Origin: a virus
Strand: one strand, 5' to 3'
Virus record (IMG/VR): IMGVR_UViG_3300009008_003239
Coordinates: 1 to 52,407 of that record
Length of the DNA stretch: 52,407 nucleotides
How positions within the stretch are numbered: position 1 is the first letter of the stretch; the number at the start of each line of letters is the position of its first letter. The translations under genes and the position numbers were made by a program. Shown here in pieces: positions 43,555-50,821 of this stretch. The notes beneath the pieces were generated by a model, which was given only the letters and a program-made list of their open reading frames with translations, was not told where the DNA came from and searched no databases.

Positions 43555-44859
43555 TTACAAAATTTTTGAAGCTAATGTCGCTACTTTTGAGCGTTCACCC
43601 TTTGTGAGTGTAACGTGACCAGCGATGCTGTGGTCTTTAAATTTCTCTACTGCATATGACAAGCCATTGGATGTGGCGTCTAAGTAAATACTATCTATTT
43701 GATCAATATCACCTGTTAAAATTATTTTAGTATTTTCACCAACTCTAGTGATTATAGTCTTTAATTCGTGAGTTGTTAAATTTTGTGATTCATCAATGAT
43801 TATAAAGGCATTCGAGATTGATCGTCCGCGTATATAAGTTAGCGCTTCAACCTGAATAGTGTTATCTTCAAACAAGTGTTCCATATGCTTGGCTTTGCCA
43901 TTTAGCAGAAAATCTAAGTTATCCTGAATTGGCATCAACCATGGAGACATCTTCTCTTCCATGGTGCCCGGCAAATATCCAATGTCTTTGCCAAGTGGCT
44001 GTACAGGACGAGAAACTACTAATTTTTTATATTGAGAAGTCTCTAAAACTTGTTCTAAACCAGAAGCTAATGCAATTAACGTTTTCCCAGTACCGGCTTG
44101 TCCAACAAGCGTAATTATTGGAATTTCTGGATTATTTAATAGATTTAAAGCAAACATCTGCTCTTTATTCCTAGGTCGTAACCCCCAGATGCCGTCTTTA
44201 TAATCGATCATTTTGCTTAATTTGGTATTATGATCGGTGAACCGGGCGAGTGCAGTCTTTTTCTCATTGCAATTAGACACCAACATAACAAATTGGTTTG
44301 CAAAGAGGTTAGCCTCGCCCTCTTCAATATAAATTTCATCTCCAGCATAAAATCTATCTATCACTTGATCGTCCACAAGGTGTGTAACGAAGCCAGTGTA
44401 TAGTTCCTTCTGATCGGATATCACCCTATCAGTAGAGTAATCTTCTGTCATTATACCTAGAGAATCGCATTTCACGCGCATATTAATGTCACGCGTAACG
44501 AGGATGACTTTTCTTTTTGTTTTTGTCATCTCAGTTAACGCAGTGGTGACAATTTCGTTGTCAGCGCTCTCAACATCACAACCAACAGGGAGATCTGCTA
44601 TATTATAACCGCGGACGGATAATATCCCTTTACCTTTGGCAATACGTACGCCCTTATGTAGATTACCCTTACTACGAAGCTCATCTAGTATACGAATAGT
44701 AGTTCTCGCTTGAAGGCCCACACCGTCTTGACGCTTCTTGTGTTTGTCAATTTCGTCAAGTACTTTTATTGGTACAATGATATCATTGTTTTGATACTCA
44801 AATATCGATCCGGCGTTGGTTAAAAAGACATTAGTATCAAGCACATATGTTTTTTTCAT
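43555..44859 (-). CDS. phoH: PIN domain-PhoH ATPase (434 aa)
   Basis: Two domains. Residues 1-135 form a PIN ribonuclease domain with acidic residues D8 (YVLDTNVFL), D100 (ESADNEIV) and D124 (VTRDINM). Residues about 230-434 form a PhoH-type ATPase: Walker A GQAGTGKT at 253-260, VSRPVQPLGKDIGYLPGTME, Walker B AFIIIDESQN and IILTGDIDQID. This is the PhoH2/YlaK architecture, in which an RNA-unwinding ATPase is coupled to an RNase; many phages carry only the short PhoH. It would act on RNA in the host cytoplasm. It starts 31 bases from the divergent protease gene and leads the block with the histone-like and lipoprotein genes. Confidence 0.92.
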   Translation of the reverse strand: MKKTYVLDTNVFLTNAGSIFEYQNNDIIVPIKVLDEIDKHKKRQDGVGLQARTTIRILDELRSKGNLHKGVRIAKGKGILSVRGYNIADLPVGCDVESADNEIVTTALTEMTKTKRKVILVTRDINMRVKCDSLGIMTEDYSTDRVISDQKELYTGFVTHLVDDQVIDRFYAGDEIYIEEGEANLFANQFVMLVSNCNEKKTALARFTDHNTKLSKMIDYKDGIWGLRPRNKEQMFALNLLNNPEIPIITLVGQAGTGKTLIALASGLEQVLETSQYKKLVVSRPVQPLGKDIGYLPGTMEEKMSPWLMPIQDNLDFLLNGKAKHMEHLFEDNTIQVEALTYIRGRSISNAFIIIDESQNLTTHELKTIITRVGENTKIILTGDIDQIDSIYLDATSNGLSYAVEKFKDHSIAGHVTLTKGERSKVATLASKIL

Positions 44860-44890
44860 ATTTTACCTGCTGTTAAATTCTATTTATCAC
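44860..44890. promoter_or_regulatory. Divergent intergenic region with candidate late-type -10
   Basis: These 31 bases separate the PhoH gene (minus) from the lipoprotein protease (plus). On the minus strand 44881-44888 read GATAAATA, one base from the T4 late consensus TATAAATA and 22 bases before the PhoH start, so the gp55-like factor may act here. No clear -35 or Shine-Dalgarno is seen for the plus-strand gene, whose leader is only AT-rich. The assignment is weak. Confidence 0.3.
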
Positions 44891-45610
44891 ATGGTTAGAA
44901 TTTTTATAAACGCTTTATTGATTTGTTTTTTACTAACACTAACTAGTTGTGGCCACCAATTAAATTCGAATAGGCAGTTAGCTGTTACAAAAAATTCAGT
45001 CTTAAAGTTAGAAACATGGGTGCAGCAAGTAGGTGGGTGTGACCCAGCGCAACAAACATGCACTAAGGACGAAACAAAGGAATTTTTATATTCTTCCGGA
45101 AGCGGTTCTATAGTCCTCTGGCGTGGTAAAAAAGTAGTATTAACGGCTGCTCACGTTTGTGACGTAAGTGATATACAGAGACAAGCAACAATGCATTATG
45201 CAAAAGTCTCAATACACGCATTAGACAGGACCGGACGTATAATAAACATACGCACGATAAAGCTTGATCACAGATTAGACGTCTGTATAATGGCAATAAA
45301 AGAAAATATTGATCTTCGTCCTATCAGATTATCGACCAAGGGTGTAGAATACGCCGAGCGTGTTTACTACATTGGTGCACCTTTAGGTATTGCAGAACGC
45401 GCGATGATGCCAGTGTTTGAGGGCTTCTTCTTTGGAGATGATAGTCGACATGCTTTGTACGGAGTACCAGTTGCTGGTGGAGCTTCAGGTTCGCCTATCG
45501 TAAATTCTACAGGGCAGCTGGTTGGTTTGGTGCACTCAGTACATTACCGGTTCCACCACATAGCCCTATCGGTTCGTTACTCTGATTTGTGGAATTTTTT
45601 AAAAAAGTAA
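44891..45610 (+). CDS. Trypsin-like serine protease lipoprotein (239 aa)
   Basis: The only plus-strand gene. I use the ATG at 44891 because it gives a lipoprotein signal (MVRIFINALLICFLLTLTSC, lipidated Cys20); an in-frame upstream ATG would lie inside the PhoH gene. The mature protein is a chymotrypsin-fold protease with an intact triad: H88 in LTAAHVCD, D130 in LDHRLDVCI, and S199 in GGASGSPIVN. SGSGSIVLW before the His and QLVGLVHSVH after the Ser are typical S1 strands. It should be anchored in the cell envelope. Its 3' end overlaps the convergent TrmH gene by 104 bases, and I see no terminator. It could degrade envelope proteins, for example to block superinfection; that is a hypothesis. 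Confidence 0.87.
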   Translation: MVRIFINALLICFLLTLTSCGHQLNSNRQLAVTKNSVLKLETWVQQVGGCDPAQQTCTKDETKEFLYSSGSGSIVLWRGKKVVLTAAHVCDVSDIQRQATMHYAKVSIHALDRTGRIINIRTIKLDHRLDVCIMAIKENIDLRPIRLSTKGVEYAERVYYIGAPLGIAERAMMPVFEGFFFGDDSRHALYGVPVAGGASGSPIVNSTGQLVGLVHSVHYRFHHIALSVRYSDLWNFLKK

Positions 45611-46139
45611 CGTATTGATGCATGATAATTCCGGAGCACGTACCGACATTCATGCTTCTTACGGATCCATACTGCTCAATTTCTATACTATAGTCGGCCA
45701 AATTTAATAGCTGCTCCGTCAAGCCTACCGACTCCTCACCAAAAAGCATTAATGGTGGTTTTTCTAGCATATTCCAATCAAATTCATGCAATTTGTGGGT
45801 ATCTGCAATATTGTTGTCGATTGCAATAAAGGTATACGAGTCTTTAAGGCTTACCAATTCAGATATATCGTGGCCGAGATGCACAAGATCAACATAATGA
45901 TGTGCACCAACTGTTCCGCGGCGATCAAATTGTTTTTTACCAAAGTAATATACTTTTTCAATATTGAATGCATTTGCGTTCCTTATAAGTGTGCTGATGT
46001 TGAAGTCGCCTTTCCAGTGCTCCATACAAACTGCCATTTTGTTTGCGCTTTTCTTTAAATCCGCGCGGATCATCTCGTCCGGCATGGACTTATACTTATC
46101 GACGACGTTTCTCTTCCAAAGTGTCCAGTCAATTGACAT
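45507..46139 (-). CDS. SpoU/TrmH-family RNA 2'-O-methyltransferase (210 aa)
   Basis: A SPOUT (trefoil-knot) methyltransferase that would methylate ribose 2'-hydroxyls of tRNA or rRNA using SAM. Motif 1 is FNISTLIRNANAFNIEKVYY, motif 2 LMLFGEESVGLTEQLLNLAD and motif 3 VRSMNVGTCSGIIMHQYVTF. All three are well preserved and the conserved Asn and Arg of motif 1 are present. The C-terminal 30 residues after HQYVTFLKNS are low in similarity and coincide with the overlap with the opposite protease gene. It starts one base after the PurA stop. It may adjust host or phage tRNA during infection. Confidence 0.9.
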   Translation of the reverse strand: MSIDWTLWKRNVVDKYKSMPDEMIRADLKKSANKMAVCMEHWKGDFNISTLIRNANAFNIEKVYYFGKKQFDRRGTVGAHHYVDLVHLGHDISELVSLKDSYTFIAIDNNIADTHKLHEFDWNMLEKPPLMLFGEESVGLTEQLLNLADYSIEIEQYGSVRSMNVGTCSGIIMHQYVTFLKNSTNQSNEPIGLCGGTGNVLSAPNQPAAL

Positions 46140-46140
46140 T

Positions 46141-47145
46141 TTAGCTTATACTGTCTTTGTTTCCAGAGAAATGTATTTCTTTCAACTTAGGGATAGAAGA
46201 ATGATCATCGATGTAGCTTGTTATATACTTTAGCATTTCTGCTAAGTTGTCAAAATCTTTAGTTTTTTTGCTCTCATAAAGAGAAAATTGCTCAGCCTGC
46301 TCTAGGACATCAGTCTTATTTAGGACAAGATGGGTAACTCCATTAACATTAATGGAGCGCATCAAATTCTCTATATTCAACCAATTGCACTGCCTGGGCC
46401 TTCCAGTGGTAGCGCCATATTCCTCGCCAATATCACGAAGTTTTTGAAATATCTCTTTCTTAGGCTCGAAAGCTTTTGCGCCAACATAGGTGTCATAAAC
46501 TTTTCCAACACCCCAAACGTTTCTTACTGCGCTGGGAGGGATACCGTTTAGAAGCGCGCTGGCTGATGTACAATGACTAGAAGTTACATACGGATAATCT
46601 CCCCAATCAATGTCTAGTTCAAAACCCTGCGCGCCTTCGCAAAGCACCTTTGCATCAGGATTGTTATGTAACTCGTCGTATAAATCAACCAGCAATGGCT
46701 TAAGCTCTAGCGCGTCGCTAGCGCGGATCCCAGTTCTATTATACTTGTTTCTATAAGCTGGACCGGTACCTCTCTTCGTTGTACCAATTTTCTGGTCTTC
46801 CTCATCCTCTGACAAATGATCTCTTGTTATTATATGACAATTTTTTGCTATTTTTACCAAAGATGTGTCGATCCCCGCTCTACGAAGCTCTTCCAGTTCC
46901 TTAAAAAAGTGGCTAACATTCAATACACAGCCGGCGCCGATAATGCTCTTAATCCCATAAAACACTCCAGCTGGGATATAGTGTGTAACAAACTTCTTGC
47001 CATTGTGATAAATGGTGTGGCCGGCGTTACCTCCGCCATTAAACCTAATGACGTGTGTGTAATCTCCTTCTTTGCAAAGATGGTGAGTTACTTTGCCCTT
47101 GGCCTCATCTCCGTGTTGTAACCCTACAACGATATCGGCAATCAT
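46141..47145 (-). CDS. purA: Compact adenylosuccinate synthetase-like enzyme (334 aa)
   Basis: A GTP-dependent ligase family member that joins aspartate to a purine nucleotide. The P-loop-like segment IVVGLQHGDEAKGKV holds Asp13, the catalytic base of PurA. FNGGGNAGHT carries the catalytic His43. KIGTTKRGTGPAYRNKYNRT binds the nucleotide phosphate, CEGAQGFELDIDWGDYPYVT is the ligand loop, GATTGRPR is the aspartate loop and NKTD (276-279) recognises guanine. At 334 residues it is near the archaeal short form rather than the 430-residue bacterial form. Asp13 is kept, so it is not a canonical PurZ (which has Ser). It may make adenylosuccinate, or act on dGMP like the PurZ0 type. Confidence 0.9.
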   Translation of the reverse strand: MIADIVVGLQHGDEAKGKVTHHLCKEGDYTHVIRFNGGGNAGHTIYHNGKKFVTHYIPAGVFYGIKSIIGAGCVLNVSHFFKELEELRRAGIDTSLVKIAKNCHIITRDHLSEDEEDQKIGTTKRGTGPAYRNKYNRTGIRASDALELKPLLVDLYDELHNNPDAKVLCEGAQGFELDIDWGDYPYVTSSHCTSASALLNGIPPSAVRNVWGVGKVYDTYVGAKAFEPKKEIFQKLRDIGEEYGATTGRPRQCNWLNIENLMRSINVNGVTHLVLNKTDVLEQAEQFSLYESKKTKDFDNLAEMLKYITSYIDDHSSIPKLKEIHFSGNKDSIS

Positions 47146-47146
47146 T

Positions 47147-47371
47147 TTATTCCTTAATAAGATTTTTTCTGCACCAATGCAGTGTTTTTGTTGCTAGCGC
47201 GCCTGTGTCGATATTCTTGACTCTCGCCACGCGAGCATGTTCATCTAATTCAACTATTTCTAGTTTATTGTCTGAATCTTTCAATGTATACGTCTCATTC
47301 AAGCTGAGTGTGACATCTTTATATTTTTCGTACTCTTGTAAGTACTTCTTCTTGCTCTCTCGTAATTTCAT
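47147..47371 (-). CDS. Small hypothetical protein (74 aa)
   Basis: MKLRESKKKYLQEYEKYKDV begins a short basic helix, followed by a compact beta-rich part (LSLNETYTLKDSDNKLEIVE, RVARVKNIDTGALATKTLHW). The predicted fold suggests a small SH3-like or Tudor-like barrel, but this is only an impression. It has GGAGATATAATTT before the ATG and ends one base before the PurA start. No family is recognised. Confidence 0.65.
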   Translation of the reverse strand: MKLRESKKKYLQEYEKYKDVTLSLNETYTLKDSDNKLEIVELDEHARVARVKNIDTGALATKTLHWCRKNLIKE

Positions 47372-47414
47372 AAATTATATCTCCAATAATACAATAGCGA
47401 CACATACTGAGTTG

Positions 47415-47585
47415 TCAATCTAATAATAATTTAATTTGCTTATCAGACTCTTCGGAGAGGAGACGCTCTTCTCTCATTTCTTCAAATTGCAGTCTAGCCA
47501 AATGAGGATACCTATCAAACACTTGTGGGAGTGTTAGATTCTCCTCCTCCTGTAGTCTTTTTATTTCGTCGTTTACTTTTCCCAT
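47415..47585 (-). CDS. Small hypothetical acidic protein (56 aa)
   Basis: A short gene overlapping the previous one by 71 bases in another frame. It reads MGKVNDEIKRLQEEENLTLP, then QVFDRYPHLARLQFEEMREE and RLLSEESDKQIKLLLD. It has a strong AAAGGAGC eight bases before its ATG, which argues for real translation. The amphipathic helical composition is normal for a small phage protein. Function is unknown. Confidence 0.6.
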   Translation of the reverse strand: MGKVNDEIKRLQEEENLTLPQVFDRYPHLARLQFEEMREERLLSEESDKQIKLLLD

Positions 47586-47787
47586 TCTTTTTTTGCTCCT
47601 TTAGCTTTATTTGATGCTCTGGACTGACTCTAGTCTTTACTACAAACTTACCAGTACTGCGACGTCGAATCTTAGCTTGCATTGTCTCATCTTGCAAGAT
47701 CTCAGTCTTTACAGCAGCTGCAGACGTATAATCATCGTATTTACCGTGTATTTTCCATGACTTATTAAAATTATTATTTACTTCCAC
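47515..47787 (-). CDS. Conserved basic phage protein (90 aa)
   Basis: Starts at GTG with AAGGAG six bases upstream. The SWKIHGKYDDYTSAAAVKTE and KIRRRSTGKFVVKTRVSPE segments are typical of small proteins in marine T4-like phages as I recall them. The end is strongly basic (KEQKKNGKSKRRNKKTTGGG) and may be disordered or nucleic-acid binding. The basic tail coincides with the overlap of the following 56-codon gene, so the tail may be constrained by that other frame. Function is unknown. Confidence 0.65.
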   Translation of the reverse strand: MEVNNNFNKSWKIHGKYDDYTSAAAVKTEILQDETMQAKIRRRSTGKFVVKTRVSPEHQIKLKEQKKNGKSKRRNKKTTGGGESNTPTSV

Positions 47788-47876
47788 TGATTTCTCCTTA
47801 TAATTTAACCAGCTCTCTTTTATAATATAATATAATACGTTAATAAAATACTTAAATAATTTAAGTTAAATTTAAC
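47788..47876 (-). promoter_or_regulatory. AT-rich intergenic region with promoter-like and palindromic elements
   Basis: The 73-base gap between the 90-residue gene and the HETIH gene is unusually AT-rich for this window. It contains TATAATATAATATAATA at 47821-47837, whose complement offers a -10-like TATTATA for minus-strand transcription. CTTAAATAATTTAAG (47851-47865) and GTTAAATTTAAC (47865-47876) are perfect AT palindromes that include the upstream stop codon, followed on the minus strand by a U-rich run. A weak terminator followed by a promoter is possible; the signal is speculative. Confidence 0.3.
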
Positions 47877-48217
47877 CAATTATATCTCTTACGTTCTTTT
47901 AAATAATTAATATTATTCTGGTTTTTAAAAGCTTCCATCTCAAATGGTATGCGCATATACGCTCTTTTCCCGTCTCCACGAAACTTGACATACCAAAATA
48001 GATAAAACGCCAAGTACAAGATCCACTGGCCGATAAATAATAATTCCAGCTGTTGTTGAAAGTGGATCGTTTCATGGCGTCTAGTATTATCATCCAGTTC
48101 ATGTCTAGACCACACCCAAAATCCAAAACTAATAGCCCATATATTGATGGGCGCTAGTTTAGATAATATTTCTGGAATACGACTTGGCGCAATAAACTTA
48201 GGAGTCCAATGTTTCAT
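47861..48217 (-). CDS. Membrane protein with HETIH metallopeptidase-like motif (118 aa)
   Basis: A small membrane protein. Two hydrophobic segments are seen (INIWAISFGFWVW and LELLFIGQWILYLAFYLFWY). RHETIHFQQQLELL contains an HExxH-type motif lying at the start of the second helix, and RIPFEMEAFKNQNNINYLKE carries a conserved Glu in the right place for a third ligand. The arrangement resembles a short membrane-protein family of Flavobacteriia with the pattern HExIHxxQQLE as I recall it. The start is an ATG three bases after the glutamine synthetase stop. Whether it is catalytic is unclear. Confidence 0.7.
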   Translation of the reverse strand: MKHWTPKFIAPSRIPEILSKLAPINIWAISFGFWVWSRHELDDNTRRHETIHFQQQLELLFIGQWILYLAFYLFWYVKFRGDGKRAYMRIPFEMEAFKNQNNINYLKERKRYNWLNLT

Positions 48218-48220
48218 TTT

Positions 48221-49246
48221 TTAAAACCCTGCCATGGCATCAACTATTAACTTTGCTACTACATACGGATCGCAGTTTGAAGCCGGTCTTCGATCTTCTA
48301 CATATCCCTTCCACAATTCAGCTGTCGACGTTGGTACCCGAATTGAAGAGCCTCTGTCGGCCACGCCCCATGAAAATTTCGAAATATGTTGCGTTTCATG
48401 ATCACCAGTTAGTCTATTTTCGTTACCTAGTCCATATCCAGCTATATGTTTATCATGCCTTTTTTCGAAAGATTCGAATACTTTTTCAAAATATTCCTTC
48501 CCACCTACGTTTCGCATGTGAAAGTTGCTGAAATTTGTATGACACCCGGATCCGTTCCAGTCCCCTCTGATTGGCTTGGGGTCTATATTGATATCCCAAC
48601 CATTTTCTTCACACATCTTGTATAGCATGTATCTACTAATCCATAAGTCGTCACATGCTTTTAGTGTATCTGTCGCAAAGCACTGGAATTCCCATTGCCC
48701 TATTGCTACTTCTGCATTAACTCCTGTTAAGTTTATTCCAGAGGAGAGGCATTTTTTTAAATGTGCTTCAACCAGCGGCCTTCCTTTTACTTGGTTCCCA
48801 CCAACACCACAGTAGTACAAACCTTGTGGCTCAGGGTAGCCATCGCTAGGAAAACCAAGTGGCTTGCCATTGACAGTAATAAAGTACTCCTGCTCAAACC
48901 CCCACCAAAAAGTATCTGTATCCAGCAAAGCAAGGCTATTATTCAAAGACGCCCTTTTATTTGACACATGAGTAACACCGTTAGCATCTAAAACTTCGCA
49001 AAGTACAATATAGTGTTTATCGCTATATCGATAATTCCTAACAGGCTGTAAAATGCATTCTGATGAAGCTCCCGGCGCTTGCTTTGTTGAACTTCCATCA
49101 AAATTCCACAGGGGCGTCTCCCCGGTCCAATTGCGCATAGTTCTTATTTTACTTCTTAAATTAGGGGTTTTATAGCCATCCAACCACACATACTCTAAAA
49201 TTGTAAATTCGCTATCATTAGCAGCAGGTTGTTTTAGGTTCTTCAT
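48221..49246 (-). CDS. glnA: Type II glutamine synthetase (341 aa)
   Basis: Makes glutamine from glutamate, ammonia and ATP. The family is type II (eukaryote/Flavobacteria-like), not the 470-residue type I: the N-terminus shows LEYVWLDGYKTPNLRSKIRT, and the beta-grasp end is WNFDGSSTKQAPGASSECIL. Metal and substrate residues are in FEQEYF (117-122), NAEVAIGQWEFQ (177-188) and GDWNGSGCHTNFS (228-240). RLTGDHETQ follows, then WGVADRGSSIRVP (293-305) and EDRRPASNCDPY (317-328). All catalytic segments appear intact. No Shine-Dalgarno is visible. It lies in the non-structural block with a PurA-like enzyme. Confidence 0.95.
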   Translation of the reverse strand: MKNLKQPAANDSEFTILEYVWLDGYKTPNLRSKIRTMRNWTGETPLWNFDGSSTKQAPGASSECILQPVRNYRYSDKHYIVLCEVLDANGVTHVSNKRASLNNSLALLDTDTFWWGFEQEYFITVNGKPLGFPSDGYPEPQGLYYCGVGGNQVKGRPLVEAHLKKCLSSGINLTGVNAEVAIGQWEFQCFATDTLKACDDLWISRYMLYKMCEENGWDINIDPKPIRGDWNGSGCHTNFSNFHMRNVGGKEYFEKVFESFEKRHDKHIAGYGLGNENRLTGDHETQHISKFSWGVADRGSSIRVPTSTAELWKGYVEDRRPASNCDPYVVAKLIVDAMAGF

Positions 49247-49270
49247 AAACGTAATTAGTTGAGTTAGAGA

Positions 49271-50821
49271 TTACTGCTGCTCATACCAGTTAATTGACAG
49301 ATCCCCAGCAATATTCTGGCTTGAACGAAAAGCAATGACTAAATTACTATTGCGTGTAATTACAAATCTCATGTCACTCAAATCAACTGTGGTAGACGAT
49401 TGTGGCGCGACTGCAAAAGTGTAAAATGGCGTTGCCCCCACAGTTGTTATTGTGCTTGTACCAGGAACCAATGTTGAAGTTGAAGCAACACTATTTGTCT
49501 CATTAACGTACTGATAATCGACTTCGCCTCCGATGTCGACACCCTCAAACAGTCCTACAGTAAGAGTTTTTGCAGTGTTCTCATTGGAACAATTGATTGA
49601 TAATATGTCAAACTCCCCATAGCTAACTTTGTTATTAAAAATTGCATCTACTTTCATAGCCAGCACTGGTTGATCTAGAAAGTCATTATCATTTTGGCTA
49701 GAGAAAGTAATAGCTTTACTGTATTGTGGATCCAGATTTGCCGTTTTGCCCTCTACAAATGCTCCAAGAGATCCACCTTTTAAAGTTACATTAGTGGTGT
49801 TGCCTGTGTTGAGGTTCAACAACTTCGGCGACATATTAGGGTTTCTCAAGACAGGAGTTGTTCTGGAATTGGCATTTTTTATTTCATGAACTTTGATAAA
49901 GTTACCAGTATCAGGATCTTCCACACTGAAATGCGCATTGCCAAATCCTAAATATTGATACCCTACTTGGTAGACATTCCCTTTTTGTGGGTCTAAAACC
50001 ATCCCAGAATCACCGGTGCCATCCAACTTGTCACCATTGAAGCTTCCAGATGGAATAAAAGTATCAGTTGGATCAACGCCTGCATTTATTTGAGAAAAAG
50101 TTCCAGCAATCGTGGCTCCGGAAACAGAATAAGTGCCAGTTTTTCCACTTTTAGGTCTAGTTGAGACAAAATACACATCTGAACCGACAGCATCAGCAAA
50201 CCACCCGTCTCCAACTTGAGAATAATCTGCTTTTGATAGTTGATAAGCAGTCTGTGTAGTGTCATTTCCCCCCACTACTGCCACTATGATTGAATTTCCG
50301 TTAAGAGTGACCGTAACATCACCACTATTTGCACCTGAGGTGATTTCAACTTTTCTTACTTCAACCTGTCCAGTTTCGCGGTGAAGAACACCAAAGTCTG
50401 TACCATCATAACCAAAATAATATCCAGATTCATCATTACCAATACCAATTAGCTGTTTATTATTCGCCACTGGAGTATCAAAAATTGCAGTACCTCTCAT
50501 TAGAGAGCCCTGCCCAGGTCTGTATTTTAAACCTCTTCGAGTTCGAACTTCTGCGCAACCTGCAGAATCAGTACCAGTGCTGACTTCAGCCATTCCATTG
50601 CTATTAGATACTGACGCACCAGTGAAACTACCGGTTGTAAAAACCCTGTCGTTAACTCCGTAAACAAAATCGCCCTGAGCTACGGGCATCACATCTGAGG
50701 TTGTGATCTCTCCGAATGCACTCAGTGGGCTTGTAATTGCTGCTTCTTGAACTCCACCAAGTTTTTTTGGCTTATTTAAGTCGGTATATCCCGTTATCCT
50801 ACTCCTATTGAACCAGACCAA
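49271..50821 (-). CDS. Virion surface/fibre-like protein (516 aa)
   Basis: A beta-rich, Gly/Ser/Thr/Asn-rich protein with a distinctive RRGLKYRPGQGSLMRGTAIF, GIGNDESGYYFGYDGTDFGV and LHRETGQVEVRKVEI segment at about 95-165, and a GYQYLGFGNAHFSVEDPDTG segment at about 290-310. I recall this signature from structural proteins of marine phages and of algal DNA viruses. The end (LVIAFRSSQNIAGDLSINWY) suggests a jelly-roll-like C-terminus. The frame opens at TTG (50821) inside the preceding gene, and no canonical ATG with a Shine-Dalgarno exists, so the start is uncertain. It is probably a surface-exposed fibre or capsid-decoration protein. Confidence 0.75.
   Translation of the reverse strand: MVWFNRSRITGYTDLNKPKKLGGVQEAAITSPLSAFGEITTSDVMPVAQGDFVYGVNDRVFTTGSFTGASVSNSNGMAEVSTGTDSAGCAEVRTRRGLKYRPGQGSLMRGTAIFDTPVANNKQLIGIGNDESGYYFGYDGTDFGVLHRETGQVEVRKVEITSGANSGDVTVTLNGNSIIVAVVGGNDTTQTAYQLSKADYSQVGDGWFADAVGSDVYFVSTRPKSGKTGTYSVSGATIAGTFSQINAGVDPTDTFIPSGSFNGDKLDGTGDSGMVLDPQKGNVYQVGYQYLGFGNAHFSVEDPDTGNFIKVHEIKNANSRTTPVLRNPNMSPKLLNLNTGNTTNVTLKGGSLGAFVEGKTANLDPQYSKAITFSSQNDNDFLDQPVLAMKVDAIFNNKVSYGEFDILSINCSNENTAKTLTVGLFEGVDIGGEVDYQYVNETNSVASTSTLVPGTSTITTVGATPFYTFAVAPQSSTTVDLSDMRFVITRNSNLVIAFRSSQNIAGDLSINWYEQQ

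Noticed and set aside
44816-44890. Upstream start for the serine protease
   Set aside because: It lies within the divergent PhoH gene and would place a second hydrophobic segment before the lipobox; the ATG at 44891 is more consistent.
46141-47145. Calling the PurA-like gene purZ
   Set aside because: The catalytic Asp of the P-loop is kept; canonical PurZ has Ser there, and no other Z-genome gene is visible in the window.
47851-47876. AT-only palindromes as a definite terminator
   Set aside because: The stems have almost no G-C pairs and lie in an AT-rich spacer, so a stable hairpin is doubtful.
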